Assembly (NCBI GenBank): GCA_947455195.1
Contig: CANGMI010000007.1
Coordinates: forward strand, 148,875 to 212,874
DNA: 64,000 nucleotides
Origin: Pseudomonadota bacterium
GTDB lineage: Bacteria; Pseudomonadota; Gammaproteobacteria; Burkholderiales; SG8-39
Direction of reading: 5' to 3'
The translations under genes and the position numbers were made by a program. Positions 35,637-44,546 of the stretch are shown one piece after another. The first letter of the stretch is position 1; each line of letters begins with the position of its first letter. The notes below the pieces were generated by a model. It saw only the letters and a program-made list of their open reading frames with translations, had not been told where the DNA came from and ran no database searches.

Positions 35637-37745
35637 TCAGTCGCGCGCGCGCGCGATGCGGATGACGTCCTGGATGCGGCGCAGCCCTTTCATCACACGT
35701 GCCAGTTGCATGCGGTGACTCACCTGCAGCGTGAACAGCATGGTCGTGTAGATGCTGCCTTCCTCGGCCATGTTGACGTTGACGATGTTGGTACCCGAAT
35801 CGGCAATCGCTGCCGCGATCTTCGCGAGCACGCCGCGCTGATTGGCTGCCACCACGCGCAGTTTCACCTCGTAGAGCCGACCGTCATCGGACCCCCAGTC
35901 GACATCGAGCCAGCGATCGGGATCGGTGCGGGTACGGCGTGCCGTCGGGCAATCATGCGTGTGTACCACGATGCCCTGACCCTTCTGGATGAAGCCGATG
36001 ATCGGATCACCCGGTATCGGGCCACAGCACCGCGCAAATTGCACGGCCATGCCATCGGAGCCCCTAACGGTGATGACATCGGGCGAGCGGCCGTCGGTGC
36101 GGCGCATGGGGCCGGAGAGCATCAGTTCGCGTGCGACGATGGCCGGCAATCGGGTACCAAGGCCGATATCGCAGTAAAGCTCGGTGCGTGAATGCATGCC
36201 GGCGCCACGCAGGACGCGTTCCCACTGTTCTTCGGCGATGGCATCGATCGAGGTGCGGTGCGCACGCAGGGCCTGACCGAGCAGTCGTTCGCCCAGAGCA
36301 GCGGACTCCTCGTTGTGCATTGACTTGAGCGCGTGGCGGATCTGCGAGCGCGCCTTGCCGGACTTCACGTAGGAGAGCCAGATCGGGTTGGGATGGGCGT
36401 GCGAGGCGGTCACGATCTCGACCCGATCGCCGTTCTTCAGTTCGCTGCGCAACGGCACCAATTCATGATTGACACGGGCGGCCACGCAGCGATTGCCGAT
36501 ATCGGTGTGCACCGCGTAGGCGAAGTCGACCGGACTCGCGCCGCGCGGCAGGGGCAGGATACGACCCTTGGGCGTGAACACGTAGATGTCATCAGGAAAG
36601 AGGTCGACCTTCACATGCTCGAGAAACTCGGCCGAGTCGCCAGTGGCGCTCTGGATCTCGAGCAGTGACTGCAGCCACTTGGCGGTGCGTGCCTGCACCT
36701 CGGTGAGTTCGTTGAACTCGTCCTTGTAGAGCCAGTGCGAGGCGACGCCCGTTTCGGCGATGCGGTTCATGTCGCTGGTGCGGATCTGCACTTCGATCGG
36801 CATGCCGAAGGGCCCGATCAGTGTGGTGTGCAGCGACTGATAGCCATTCGACTTCGGAATGGCGATGTAGTCCTTGAACTTGCCGGGCACCGGCTTGTAC
36901 AGGCCATGCAGGGCACCGAGCGTGAGGTAGCACTGAGGGATGGTCTGGACGACGACGCGGATGCCGTAGATGTCGAGCACCTGCGAAAAACTGAGGCGCT
37001 TGCCGAGCATCTTGCGATAGATGCTGTAGAGATGCTTCTCGCGCCCGCCGACCTGCGCCTCGATGCTGGCGGTCGTGAGTTGATTGCGGATGGCTTCGGT
37101 GACACGCCCGACTACCTCGCGCCGGTTGCCACGGGCGGCCTTGATGGCCTTGCCCAGCACGGCATGGCGCAGCGGGTAGAGATACTTGAATGACAGTTCC
37201 TGCAGTTCGCGAAAGAGCGCATCGAGACCGAGCCGGTTGGCGATCGGTGCATAGATCTCCATGGTTTCGCGCGCAACGCGGCGGCGTTTGGATTGCGGTA
37301 CCGCCTCGAGCGTGCGCATGTTGTGCAGCCGATCGGCCAGCTTGATGAGTATGACCCGGACGTCTCGGGCCATTGCGAGCAGCATCTTGCGAAAGTTCTC
37401 GGCCTGGGCGTCAGCCGCGGTCTGGAACTCGAGGCGGTCGAGCTTGGAGACACCATCAACCAGTTCGGCGACCGGGCGACCGAACCTGTCACGGATTTCT
37501 TCGTTCGAAATCTCGGTGTCTTCGACGACGTCGTGCAGCAGCGCTGCTGCCACAGTCTGGGAGTCCAGTTGCCAGTGCGAGAGAATCTCGGCCACGGCAA
37601 CCGGGTGAGAAATGTAGGGGTCACCGCTCGAGCGGAGTTGCCCGGCGTGGGCTTCGTCGGCGAGGCGATAGGCAGCCTCGACGCGGCTGAGATCGGCCGG
37701 CTTCAGATAGCCCAGCGATCGTGTCAGGTCTCCCAGATAACCCAT
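35637..37745 (-). CDS. spoT: Bifunctional (p)ppGpp synthetase/hydrolase
   Basis: 702 residues. An N-terminal HD hydrolase domain is intact: His47 in YISHPV and His71-Asp72 in LLHDVVEDT. The synthetase domain follows, with EKHLYSIYRKM and YGIRVVV, and the substrate-binding IEVQIRTSDMNRIAETG. TGS and C-terminal ACT domains then complete the SpoT layout. It makes and degrades (p)ppGpp in starvation. It follows rpoZ on the same strand, 29 bp apart, as is usual for gmk-rpoZ-spoT. Confidence 0.97.
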   Translation of the reverse strand: MGYLGDLTRSLGYLKPADLSRVEAAYRLADEAHAGQLRSSGDPYISHPVAVAEILSHWQLDSQTVAAALLHDVVEDTEISNEEIRDRFGRPVAELVDGVSKLDRLEFQTAADAQAENFRKMLLAMARDVRVILIKLADRLHNMRTLEAVPQSKRRRVARETMEIYAPIANRLGLDALFRELQELSFKYLYPLRHAVLGKAIKAARGNRREVVGRVTEAIRNQLTTASIEAQVGGREKHLYSIYRKMLGKRLSFSQVLDIYGIRVVVQTIPQCYLTLGALHGLYKPVPGKFKDYIAIPKSNGYQSLHTTLIGPFGMPIEVQIRTSDMNRIAETGVASHWLYKDEFNELTEVQARTAKWLQSLLEIQSATGDSAEFLEHVKVDLFPDDIYVFTPKGRILPLPRGASPVDFAYAVHTDIGNRCVAARVNHELVPLRSELKNGDRVEIVTASHAHPNPIWLSYVKSGKARSQIRHALKSMHNEESAALGERLLGQALRAHRTSIDAIAEEQWERVLRGAGMHSRTELYCDIGLGTRLPAIVARELMLSGPMRRTDGRSPDVITVRGSDGMAVQFARCCGPIPGDPIIGFIQKGQGIVVHTHDCPTARRTRTDPDRWLDVDWGSDDGRLYEVKLRVVAANQRGVLAKIAAAIADSGTNIVNVNMAEEGSIYTTMLFTLQVSHRMQLARVMKGLRRIQDVIRIARARD

Positions 37746-37774
37746 GGGGTGGCCGCCTGAACGGCTGCTTGCGC

Positions 37775-37987
37775 TCAGCCCTGGGAATGCACTTTCGAGA
37801 GCATTTCGAGGCCGATGTGGCCCGCTGCCATTTCGCGCAGTGCCGTCACGGTGACCTTGTCACGACCCGCATCGACCCGGGGCTCGGCACCCTGGGCGAG
37901 TTGGCGGGCGCGATAGGTGGCCGCGAGCGTGAGCTGGAAGCGGTTGGGAATGCGCTGGAGACAGTCTTCGACAGTGATGCGAGCCAT
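37775..37987 (-). CDS. rpoZ: RNA polymerase omega subunit
   Basis: 70 residues. [20 protein letters not shown] and [10 protein letters not shown] are the omega signature; the conserved helix continues to [16 protein letters not shown]. It aids assembly of beta-prime. ATG 37987 gives the family start; the longer frame upstream is not homologous. It sits between gmk and spoT. Confidence 0.96.
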   Translation of the reverse strand: MARITVEDCLQRIPNRFQLTLAATYRARQLAQGAEPRVDAGRDKVTVTALREMAAGHIGLEMLSKVHSQG

Positions 37988-38066
37988 GGTAATCCTCGGG
38001 GTGATGCCGGGTAGGGAGTCTTTCCGCACGCCGGACGGGCGGCCTGACGAATGACCCGGTCGACGC

Positions 38067-38672
38067 TCAGAAAAGGCTCGGGAATCGGGCGCGCTGGCGG
38101 TCGGAGCGCAGTCTCGCTGCGCGCACGACCGCGGTCAGGTCTGCAAGAGCTTCGCCAAAGTCCTTGTTTATTATCGCATAGTCGAACTCGATTGCATGTC
38201 GGATTTCGTCCTCGGCGACAGCCATTCGACGTTCGATGATCTCGGGGGCATCTTCCCCGCGATTGCGCAGCCGGCGACCGAGTTCATCCAGCGACGGGGG
38301 CAGGATGAAGATCGGGACCGCTTCGGGAAACAGGCGGCGTACCTGTGCTGCGCCTTGCCAGTCGATCTCGAGCAGGACATCGCGGTCGGTCGCCAGCGAG
38401 GTCTCGATCTGCCGCCTTGATGTGCCATAGAGGTTTCCGTAGACCTCGGCATGCTCGAGAAAGTCGTTGGCCGCAATCATGGCCTCGAACGTCGCCCGGT
38501 CGGTGAAGTGGTATTCACGCCCGTTCTCCTCCGACGGTCGGGGCGTGCGGGTGGTGAAGGATATCGACAGCTCGATCCGGCGGTCGGCACGCAGCAACGC
38601 GTTCACCAGCGATGATTTGCCCGCGCCTGACGGGGCGGCGACGATGAAGAGGATGCCGGCGGGGGAGGTCAT
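38067..38672 (-). CDS. gmk: Guanylate kinase
   Basis: 201 residues. P-loop [10 protein letters not shown] near the N-terminus, the GMP-binding [19 protein letters not shown] motif, and [12 protein letters not shown] mark the family. It phosphorylates GMP to GDP. ATG 38672 lies 6 bp from the end of yicC, so they are one transcript; the upstream in-frame extension is not conserved. Confidence 0.97.
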   Translation of the reverse strand: MTSPAGILFIVAAPSGAGKSSLVNALLRADRRIELSISFTTRTPRPSEENGREYHFTDRATFEAMIAANDFLEHAEVYGNLYGTSRRQIETSLATDRDVLLEIDWQGAAQVRRLFPEAVPIFILPPSLDELGRRLRNRGEDAPEIIERRMAVAEDEIRHAIEFDYAIINKDFGEALADLTAVVRAARLRSDRQRARFPSLF

Positions 38673-38677
38673 GTCGT

Positions 38678-39592
38678 CTATTCCAGGTTCTGGACCTGCT
38701 CGCGCATCTGCTCGATCAGGACCTTGAAGTCGATGACGCCGTTCGAGATGTCGCGGGACACCGATTTCGAACCGAGGGTATTGGTTTCGCGGTTCAGTTC
38801 CTGCATCAGGAAATCGAGGCGCTTGCCCACTGGCTGCGAGCGCACTCGCATCGTGGATCGGGGTCCATCGGTCGCGGGGTCGGTGCCGGCGCTGCACAGG
38901 CGGTCGATTTCATCCAGATGCACGGCCAGGCGACTGAATTCCTCGGCAACATCGATCTTCACGCCAAAGAGGGCCACCTCCTGCCGGATGCGGTCTTCTT
39001 CGGCCCCGGCGAGCGCCTCGCGCAGGCGTTCCCCGAGACGTGCCTGCCATGCCGTGACCGACTGCGGAATGAGGGGGGCGATGGCCGCAAGACCGGTGCG
39101 CATCTGGTCGGTTCGTTCACGAATCATCGCCCCAAGGCGTGCGCCTTCCCGGGCGCGTGAGGCGATGAGGTCATGCAGTGCCTCCTGCATGAGTTCGGGC
39201 GCGGCTGCGCGCAGTGCGTCAAAGGCATCGCCGCGGCCGGTCATGACGCCGGGCCAGGCCAGCACGTCGGCAACCGCCAGCGGTCGGGCCTCGGGCAGTG
39301 CGCGTGTCACCTGGGTTGACAGCGCCACGAGACGCTCGAGTGCCCGATCATCCAGTCGTGCCGGGAGCGTCTGCGCCGGGTCGATTGCGTACTGCAGCCG
39401 ACAGTCGACCTTGCCTCGCGCCAGCGTGGCAGTGATCTGATCACGCAGATTCGGTTCGGCCGCCCGCAGATCGTCGGGCACCCTGAAAGCGACATCAAGA
39501 AAGCGGCTGTTGACGCTGCGCAGTTCGATCGTGAGCGATGCGCCCTCGAGTTCGCGGGTGGCGGTGGCGAACCCGGTCATGCTCTGCAACAT
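38678..39592 (-). CDS. yicC: YicC-family endoribonuclease
   Basis: 304 residues. The N-terminal MLQSMTGFATATRELEGASL and SVNSRFLDVAFRVPDDLR match YicC, and the C-terminal QELNRETNTLGSK with FKVLIEQMREQVQN closes the conserved domain. YicC proteins are RNases linked to small-RNA turnover in E. coli. The gene heads the minus-strand yicC-gmk-rpoZ-spoT run, divergent from the kinase gene by 184 bp. Confidence 0.95.
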   Translation of the reverse strand: MLQSMTGFATATRELEGASLTIELRSVNSRFLDVAFRVPDDLRAAEPNLRDQITATLARGKVDCRLQYAIDPAQTLPARLDDRALERLVALSTQVTRALPEARPLAVADVLAWPGVMTGRGDAFDALRAAAPELMQEALHDLIASRAREGARLGAMIRERTDQMRTGLAAIAPLIPQSVTAWQARLGERLREALAGAEEDRIRQEVALFGVKIDVAEEFSRLAVHLDEIDRLCSAGTDPATDGPRSTMRVRSQPVGKRLDFLMQELNRETNTLGSKSVSRDISNGVIDFKVLIEQMREQVQNLE

Positions 39593-39662
39593 GGATGGCC
39601 CTGTTCGGTTGGCAGCGTCGGCCCCGCGGTGCTCTGCACACCACTGACTCGCAATAAATCTT

Positions 39663-39668
39663 TACAAT
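39663..39668 (+). promoter_or_regulatory. Possible -10 (TACAAT) before kinase gene
   Basis: TACAAT lies about 110 bp before the kinase start in an unusually AT-rich patch (39650-39670) of the divergent gap. The -35 match is weak. It could drive the kinase-phosphatase pair; the opposite strand also has a TTGTAA-like hexamer there for yicC. Confidence 0.35.
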
Positions 39669-39776
39669 ACGCCAGCGTCTCGTCACCTTCGCTCTGCCGG
39701 CTGCTGCAGGACAGTGTTCGGGCGTCGTCCGGCTCGATCATAACGGGTTTTTCTTCTGCTTCTCCGCAAGGCGTTC

Positions 39777-40736
39777 ATGGCGTCACAGAACAACCAGCCA
39801 TTGCCCAACGGATACCAGTTGCAGGGCTACCGGATCGAGCGGTTGCTCTCTTCCGGGGGCTTTTCGCTTGTCTATCTGGCCTTTGATGAGCAGGGCGAGC
39901 GCGTCGCGATCAAGGAGTACCTGCCCAGCGCACTCGCGCTGCGCAAGCAGGGCGATGTCGTGCCGGCCATCCCCGAAGAAAATCTCGCGGTCTTTCGCTA
40001 CGGGATGAAGTGCTTTTTCGAGGAGGGGCGCTCGCTGGCGCGTCTGTCGCATCCGAACGTGGTGCGCGTGCTCAATTTCTTTCGTGCCAACCAAACCGTC
40101 TATCTGGTCATGCGATACGAGCAAGGCCGGACCCTCCAGGAGGACATCGCCCGCCAGCGCGGCAGCCTGCGCGAGAACTACGTGCGGCGCGTAATGACCC
40201 TGATGCTGAACGGTTTGCGCGAGGTGCATACGAACAAGCTGCTGCACCTCGATCTGAAGCCGGCCAACATCTACGTGCGCAAGGACGACACACCGGTGCT
40301 CCTCGACTTCGGTGCGGCGCGGCAGACGCTGACCGAAGTGCAGTACTCGCTCAACCCGATGTACACCCCGGGGTACGCGCCGCCCGAGCAGTACCGGCAG
40401 CGTGACCTGCTCGGCCCATGGAGCGATCTGTACAGCGTGGGCGCAGCCATGTACGCATGCCTGTCCGGGCAGGCACCACCCCCGGCCGATCAGCGGGTGA
40501 AGCAGGATCGTTACGTGTCGGCGGCGGCGCAGTTTGGCGAGCGGTATTCGGTTCAGTTGCTCGAGACCATCGACTGGTGCCTGCAGATCGACCATCTGAA
40601 GCGACCGCAGAGTGCTCTCGCCTTGCAGAAGGTGCTGCTCCGCGAGCGTGATCCTGCGGTGGGCGGTCGGCGCACCTTCGTGGTGGGCCTTCGAAATACT
40701 TTGGCTCGTCTGGCGAGCCAATCGGGAGAAGTCTGA
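39777..40736 (+). CDS. Eukaryotic-like Ser/Thr protein kinase
   Basis: 319 residues, a lone kinase domain with no transmembrane or sensor part. Gly-rich loop SSGGFSLVY (25-33), Lys46 in VAIKEY, catalytic HLDLKPAN at 157-164 with Asp159, and DFG at 177-179. The residue before Asp159 is Leu, not Arg, so it is a non-RD kinase. CTPG-like PMYTPGYAPPEQY marks the activation segment. It is followed by its likely PP2C phosphatase with a TGATG overlap, a reversible phosphorylation pair. Targets unknown. Confidence 0.92.
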   Translation: MASQNNQPLPNGYQLQGYRIERLLSSGGFSLVYLAFDEQGERVAIKEYLPSALALRKQGDVVPAIPEENLAVFRYGMKCFFEEGRSLARLSHPNVVRVLNFFRANQTVYLVMRYEQGRTLQEDIARQRGSLRENYVRRVMTLMLNGLREVHTNKLLHLDLKPANIYVRKDDTPVLLDFGAARQTLTEVQYSLNPMYTPGYAPPEQYRQRDLLGPWSDLYSVGAAMYACLSGQAPPPADQRVKQDRYVSAAAQFGERYSVQLLETIDWCLQIDHLKRPQSALALQKVLLRERDPAVGGRRTFVVGLRNTLARLASQSGEV

Positions 40737-41662
40737 TGCGTTTTCTCATTCACCAGGAAAGTCGCCAGGGTGGGCGCAAGACCAACCAGGACCGGGTTGC
40801 CTACAGCTACAGCCGTGACGCCCTCATCATGGCGGTTGCCGACGGCATGGGTGGGCATCTGCATGGCGAGATTGCGGCGCACATCGCGGTGAAATTCCTG
40901 ATCGAAGCCTTCCAGAGCCAGGCGCGACCCCTGCTCGAGGACCCGCACCGCTTCCTGCTCGATTCCATCACCAATGCGCATCTGGCGATTCTGAACTACG
41001 CCGAGGCCCGCAACCTGCCCGAAACCCCGCGTACCACCTTCGTGGCCTGCGTGATTCAGGAAGGTTCCGCCTGCTGGGCGCATGTGGGAGATTCGCGGCT
41101 TTACCTCATCCGCGATGGGCATGTCGAGTCGGTCACCAAGGATCATTCGCGCGTGCAGCAACTGGTCGATATCGGCCGGGTGCGCGAGGAAGCGGTGGCC
41201 AATCATCCCGACCGCAACAAGGTCTACAACTGTCTGGGACAGATCAACCTGCCGCGCATCGAAACGTCGCGCCGAACCCCGTTGCGCCGGGGTGACACCG
41301 TACTGCTTTGTACCGATGGCATGTGGGGGGCGCTCAGCACGCGAACGATCGTCGAGGCCGTGCTTCGGGATGACATCCTGAAGGCGACCCCCGCGCTCCT
41401 GAATACCGCCGAGGCCCGGGCTGCGGGCGATGGTGACAACCTGAGCGCCATCGGCCTTTCCTGGCTCGGCGACGACGCGCTCGATCCGATGGTGCCGCAG
41501 TCGATTTCTACCCGCACGATGCAGATGAGCGATGTGGCCACGCAAACGGCCGGGTTCGGCGATGACACCACGCGCGACTTCCTCAGTGATGACGAGATCG
41601 AGCGTGCGATCGAGGAGATTCGTGGCGCCATTCATGGCGGTGGTGGTGCGGGAGCCGCCTGA
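40736..41662 (+). CDS. PP2C-family Ser/Thr phosphatase
   Basis: 308 residues. Metal-binding motifs are NQDR (17-20), VADGMGGH (34-41) and the later CTDGMWG and GDNLSAI. The C-terminal 55 residues are acidic and Thr-rich, outside the catalytic fold. It overlaps the kinase stop (ATG inside TGATG), so the two are translated together and it probably reverses the kinase's phosphorylation. It ends just before the Fur-controlled cassette. Confidence 0.95.
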   Translation: MRFLIHQESRQGGRKTNQDRVAYSYSRDALIMAVADGMGGHLHGEIAAHIAVKFLIEAFQSQARPLLEDPHRFLLDSITNAHLAILNYAEARNLPETPRTTFVACVIQEGSACWAHVGDSRLYLIRDGHVESVTKDHSRVQQLVDIGRVREEAVANHPDRNKVYNCLGQINLPRIETSRRTPLRRGDTVLLCTDGMWGALSTRTIVEAVLRDDILKATPALLNTAEARAAGDGDNLSAIGLSWLGDDALDPMVPQSISTRTMQMSDVATQTAGFGDDTTRDFLSDDEIERAIEEIRGAIHGGGGAGAA

Positions 41663-41672
41663 AGCCGATCTC

Positions 41673-41701
41673 TTGTAATGCGAATGATTCTCATTTACAT
41701 T
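41673..41701 (+). promoter_or_regulatory. Iron-regulated promoter of the porin-FMN cassette
   Basis: TTGTAA (41673-41678) and TACATT (41696-41701) are 17 bases apart, about 76 bp before the porin start. The Fur box fills the spacer exactly, so bound Fur would exclude polymerase. Confidence 0.65.
41677..41695. promoter_or_regulatory. Fur box
   Basis: AATGCGAATGATTCTCATT differs at one base from the common Fur palindrome AATGAGAATGATTCTCATT. Its core AATGA-TTC-TCATT is a perfect inverted repeat, and outer GTAATG/CATTAC arms extend the dyad. It lies within the promoter of the four-gene cassette and predicts repression under iron-replete conditions. Confidence 0.85.
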
Positions 41702-41777
41702 ACTTCCATCACGGTGGAGATGCGCGCCTGACAGGATGCCTGGCGCCGGACGACCGGTCGGCACGCAAGGATCTGGC

Positions 41778-43229
41778 ATGCGCTCACTTCGAAGGACAGG
41801 CTCCCGTTCTGGCAGCGGGCGGGCGAGGGCCGCACTCGCCGCGGTGGTCATGCTGTCGTCTGCGCCAGGGCAGGCCGACGAGGCGGCCTTGCAGGCACAG
41901 CTCGAGCGAATGAATGCGCTCATCGAGACCCTGCAGCGTCGCATCCTCGATCTGGAGGCGAGGGTCGGTCAGGCGCGCGGGCCCGACAGGGTCAGGGCCG
42001 GTGACGAACCCGTCGCCCAATCTGGCGCGCGCGCAGGCAGTGCGTTCGCCGCCGCCGCGCCGGCCTCTTCAGCGACACCGACCACACCGACCACACCGGT
42101 CATGCTGGCAAGACCCGCCCCATCGGGCGCGCCTCCGGACCTGCTGCCCGAGCCGGCTACCGTCCTGAGCGGTTACGGCGAGCTCAATTACAACCGCTAC
42201 CTGCACGATTCGAACCGCAGTCGGGCCGACTTGCGCCGCTTCGTGATCGGGCTCAGTCACCGGTTCGACGAGCGCCTCTCCTTCGTTGGCGAGGTCGAGT
42301 GGGAGCACGCGGTCACGAGCGCCGGTGATGCGGGCGAGAGCGCCATCGAGCAGGCCTATCTCGACTGGTCGCTCGCGCCCTCGATGTCGCTCAGGGCCGG
42401 GCTCTTCCTGATGCCTTTCGGTTTCCTCAACCGCTCGCACGAGCCGCCCGTCTTCCACGGGGTCGAGCGCAACGAGGTCGAGACCCGCATCATTCCGACC
42501 ACCTGGCGCGAAGGCGGCCTCGCGCTCTATGGCACCACATCGGAGGGCTGGAGCTGGGATACGGGTGTCACCACCGGCTTCAGCATCGCGAAGTTCAGCG
42601 ACGCATCGGCCCCGCTGGCTTCCGTTCATCAGGAGATGCAACTGGCCAACGCGCACGATCTGGCTACCTACGGCGCGATCAAGTACAGCGGTATCCCCGG
42701 TCTGCAGCTTGGTGCTGCCCTGTTCCGCGGCAACGCGGGCCAGGGAAACGCTGCCTACGCAGCCGACCGGATGCAACCCGATCTGGGCGGTGTACGGGCA
42801 CCGGTGACGCTGTGGGAGGCCCATGCACGCTGGCAGTCGGGGCGCCTCGACCTCCAGGCGCTCTACGCGCAGGGCACGATCGGCGATGCGGGTCGGATCG
42901 ATGCCACGCTCGCGGCCTGGAACAGCGCCAACGGCGCCAGCCGCCCCTACCTCCCATCGGTGTTCAACGGATGGTACGCACAGGGTGCCTGGCGCATCTG
43001 GTCGGCGGGCGATGCGAGCGTGAGCCCCTTCCTTCGATACGAACGCTACGACACGCAGGCCTCGATGCCGACCGGCTTCGCCGCCTCGGGCTCGAACGCC
43101 GATCGGGTCGCCACGCTCGGACTGTCCTGGAAACCCCACCCGCAGGTGGTGTTCAAGGCCGATTACCAGCGTTACAGGGTCAACGCTGCGAGCAGTCGAT
43201 TCAACCTGGGCATGGGGTACCTGTTCTGA
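41778..43229 (+). CDS. Outer-membrane porin with N-terminal coiled coil
   Basis: 483 residues. A signal peptide (to about 34) precedes a predicted coiled coil (QAQLERMNALIETLQRRI), a Ala/Thr/Pro linker and a beta-barrel from about 150 that ends in FNLGMGYLF, with the C-terminal aromatic residue expected for outer-membrane insertion. The barrel resembles phosphate-selective OprO/OprP-like and short porins. AAGGA 7 nt before ATG 41778 supports the start. As first gene after a Fur box it probably passes an iron-linked solute. It overlaps the next ATG (TGATG). Confidence 0.82.
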   Translation: MRSLRRTGSRSGSGRARAALAAVVMLSSAPGQADEAALQAQLERMNALIETLQRRILDLEARVGQARGPDRVRAGDEPVAQSGARAGSAFAAAAPASSATPTTPTTPVMLARPAPSGAPPDLLPEPATVLSGYGELNYNRYLHDSNRSRADLRRFVIGLSHRFDERLSFVGEVEWEHAVTSAGDAGESAIEQAYLDWSLAPSMSLRAGLFLMPFGFLNRSHEPPVFHGVERNEVETRIIPTTWREGGLALYGTTSEGWSWDTGVTTGFSIAKFSDASAPLASVHQEMQLANAHDLATYGAIKYSGIPGLQLGAALFRGNAGQGNAAYAADRMQPDLGGVRAPVTLWEAHARWQSGRLDLQALYAQGTIGDAGRIDATLAAWNSANGASRPYLPSVFNGWYAQGAWRIWSAGDASVSPFLRYERYDTQASMPTGFAASGSNADRVATLGLSWKPHPQVVFKADYQRYRVNAASSRFNLGMGYLF

Positions 43230-43780
43230 TGCGATCGCTCCAATGGTTGCCGACGCCTCTGGCGGTGCTCTCCGTATCGGCATACGCCACCAGTTACCTG
43301 GATGCCGAACAGGTACGTCAGGTCCTCTTTCCGGGCGTCGCGTTCGAACAGGTGCAGGCGGTTCTGTCCCCTGCGCAGCAGCAGGCCATCGCAGGGCGCG
43401 CCGGTGTTCCCGTGCGTGTGGCGCAGTTGCGTCTGTGGCGTGGCGCGGGCGGCGAACTGGTGCTCGTCGACGATGTGATCGGCAAGCACGATCGCATCAC
43501 CTACGCGCTGGGCCTCAACCCTGACGGGGCGGTGAAGGGCGTCGAGATCATGGACTATCGCGAGAACTACGGGCACGAGGTGCGTGGTGCCGCGTGGCGC
43601 GGGCAGTTCACCGGCAAGACATCCGGGGCCGCCGTTCGGGTCGACGAGGATATTCGCAACATCAGCGGAGCGACGCTGTCGTGCCGGCACGTGACCGAGG
43701 GCGTGCGAAGACTGCTCGCCACCTGGGAGATTGCCCTGCGGTCGCAGGGCCCGAAGGGCGTGGCGGCACCCCATGGCTGA
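43229..43780 (+). CDS. Periplasmic FMN-binding domain protein
   Basis: 183 residues. A signal peptide ends about SAYA (20). The FMN_bind domain (about 70-165) contains GHDRITYALGLNPDG-like strands and the flavinylation motif SGAT at 146-149, where Thr149 would receive FMN through a phosphoester bond. The transferase ApbE is encoded next, overlapping by 8 bp. It likely carries electrons in the periplasm. The short distance from the porin gene (1-bp overlap) shows cotranscription. Confidence 0.9.
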   Translation: MRSLQWLPTPLAVLSVSAYATSYLDAEQVRQVLFPGVAFEQVQAVLSPAQQQAIAGRAGVPVRVAQLRLWRGAGGELVLVDDVIGKHDRITYALGLNPDGAVKGVEIMDYRENYGHEVRGAAWRGQFTGKTSGAAVRVDEDIRNISGATLSCRHVTEGVRRLLATWEIALRSQGPKGVAAPHG

Positions 43781-44546
43781 GGTTGCCGATGCACGTGCAG
43801 TGTGGCGACGCGCCCGGCCCTTGCTGGGCACGCTGGTCGAGATCGGTGCCGATCCGTCCTGCGATGCCAGCGCCATCGATACCGGGTTTGCCGCGATCGA
43901 AGGGGTGGAGGCACTCATGAGCCGGTACCGGGCCGGCAGCGACATCGTGCGGCTCAATGGGGCGCCAGCCGGGACCTGGATCGGCGTTGCTGCACCGACG
44001 CGTCGGGTGCTCGACCTCGCACTGCGCCTGCATCACCTGTCGGACGGGCTCTTCGAATGCGCGATCGAGGGTACGCTATCCGACCTGCTCATCGGGCATG
44101 ATGGCAGCGTCTGGAAGCAACGCCCCCTCGCCATCGACCTCGGTGGTATTGCGAAGGGTGAGGCGGTCGATCGCGCGGTGCTTGCCCTGCGACTTGCAGG
44201 CGTGCGGCGCGGATGGGTCAATGCGGGGGGCGATCTGCGTGTCTTCGGATCCGGTGAACATCGCATCGAACTGCGCGATCCGAACCGTCCGGCGCAACGG
44301 GCTGGCGCGGCGTTCATCCGCGCGGCGGCGCTGGCCAGTTCGAGCGCCTGCTACTCGGATCACGCCGGGCAATCGGCCATCGTCGACCCGCGCAGTCGAC
44401 AGCCCTTGCGGATGCGCCATGGCGTGACCGTGCTGGCGGCGCGGTGTGTCATCGCCGACGCGCTGACCAAGGTCGTGGCCCTCAGCGCCGATGTCCATCA
44501 TCCCTTGCTGGCCCGGTTTGGCGCCAGGGCCTGGGTGATCCACTGA
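43773..44546 (+). CDS. apbE: FAD:protein FMN transferase
   Basis: 257 residues. ApbE marks are LLGTLVEIGA, SRYRAGSDIVRLNG, DLGGIAKGEAVDRA, VNAGGDLRVFG and ADALTKVVAL. It cuts FAD and attaches FMN to a Thr of an FMN-binding domain, here most likely Thr149 of the gene just upstream. No signal peptide or lipobox is obvious, which is unusual as many ApbE proteins are exported; the flavin may be attached before export. ATG 43773 overlaps the FMN gene. Confidence 0.93.
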   Translation: MAEVADARAVWRRARPLLGTLVEIGADPSCDASAIDTGFAAIEGVEALMSRYRAGSDIVRLNGAPAGTWIGVAAPTRRVLDLALRLHHLSDGLFECAIEGTLSDLLIGHDGSVWKQRPLAIDLGGIAKGEAVDRAVLALRLAGVRRGWVNAGGDLRVFGSGEHRIELRDPNRPAQRAGAAFIRAAALASSSACYSDHAGQSAIVDPRSRQPLRMRHGVTVLAARCVIADALTKVVALSADVHHPLLARFGARAWVIH

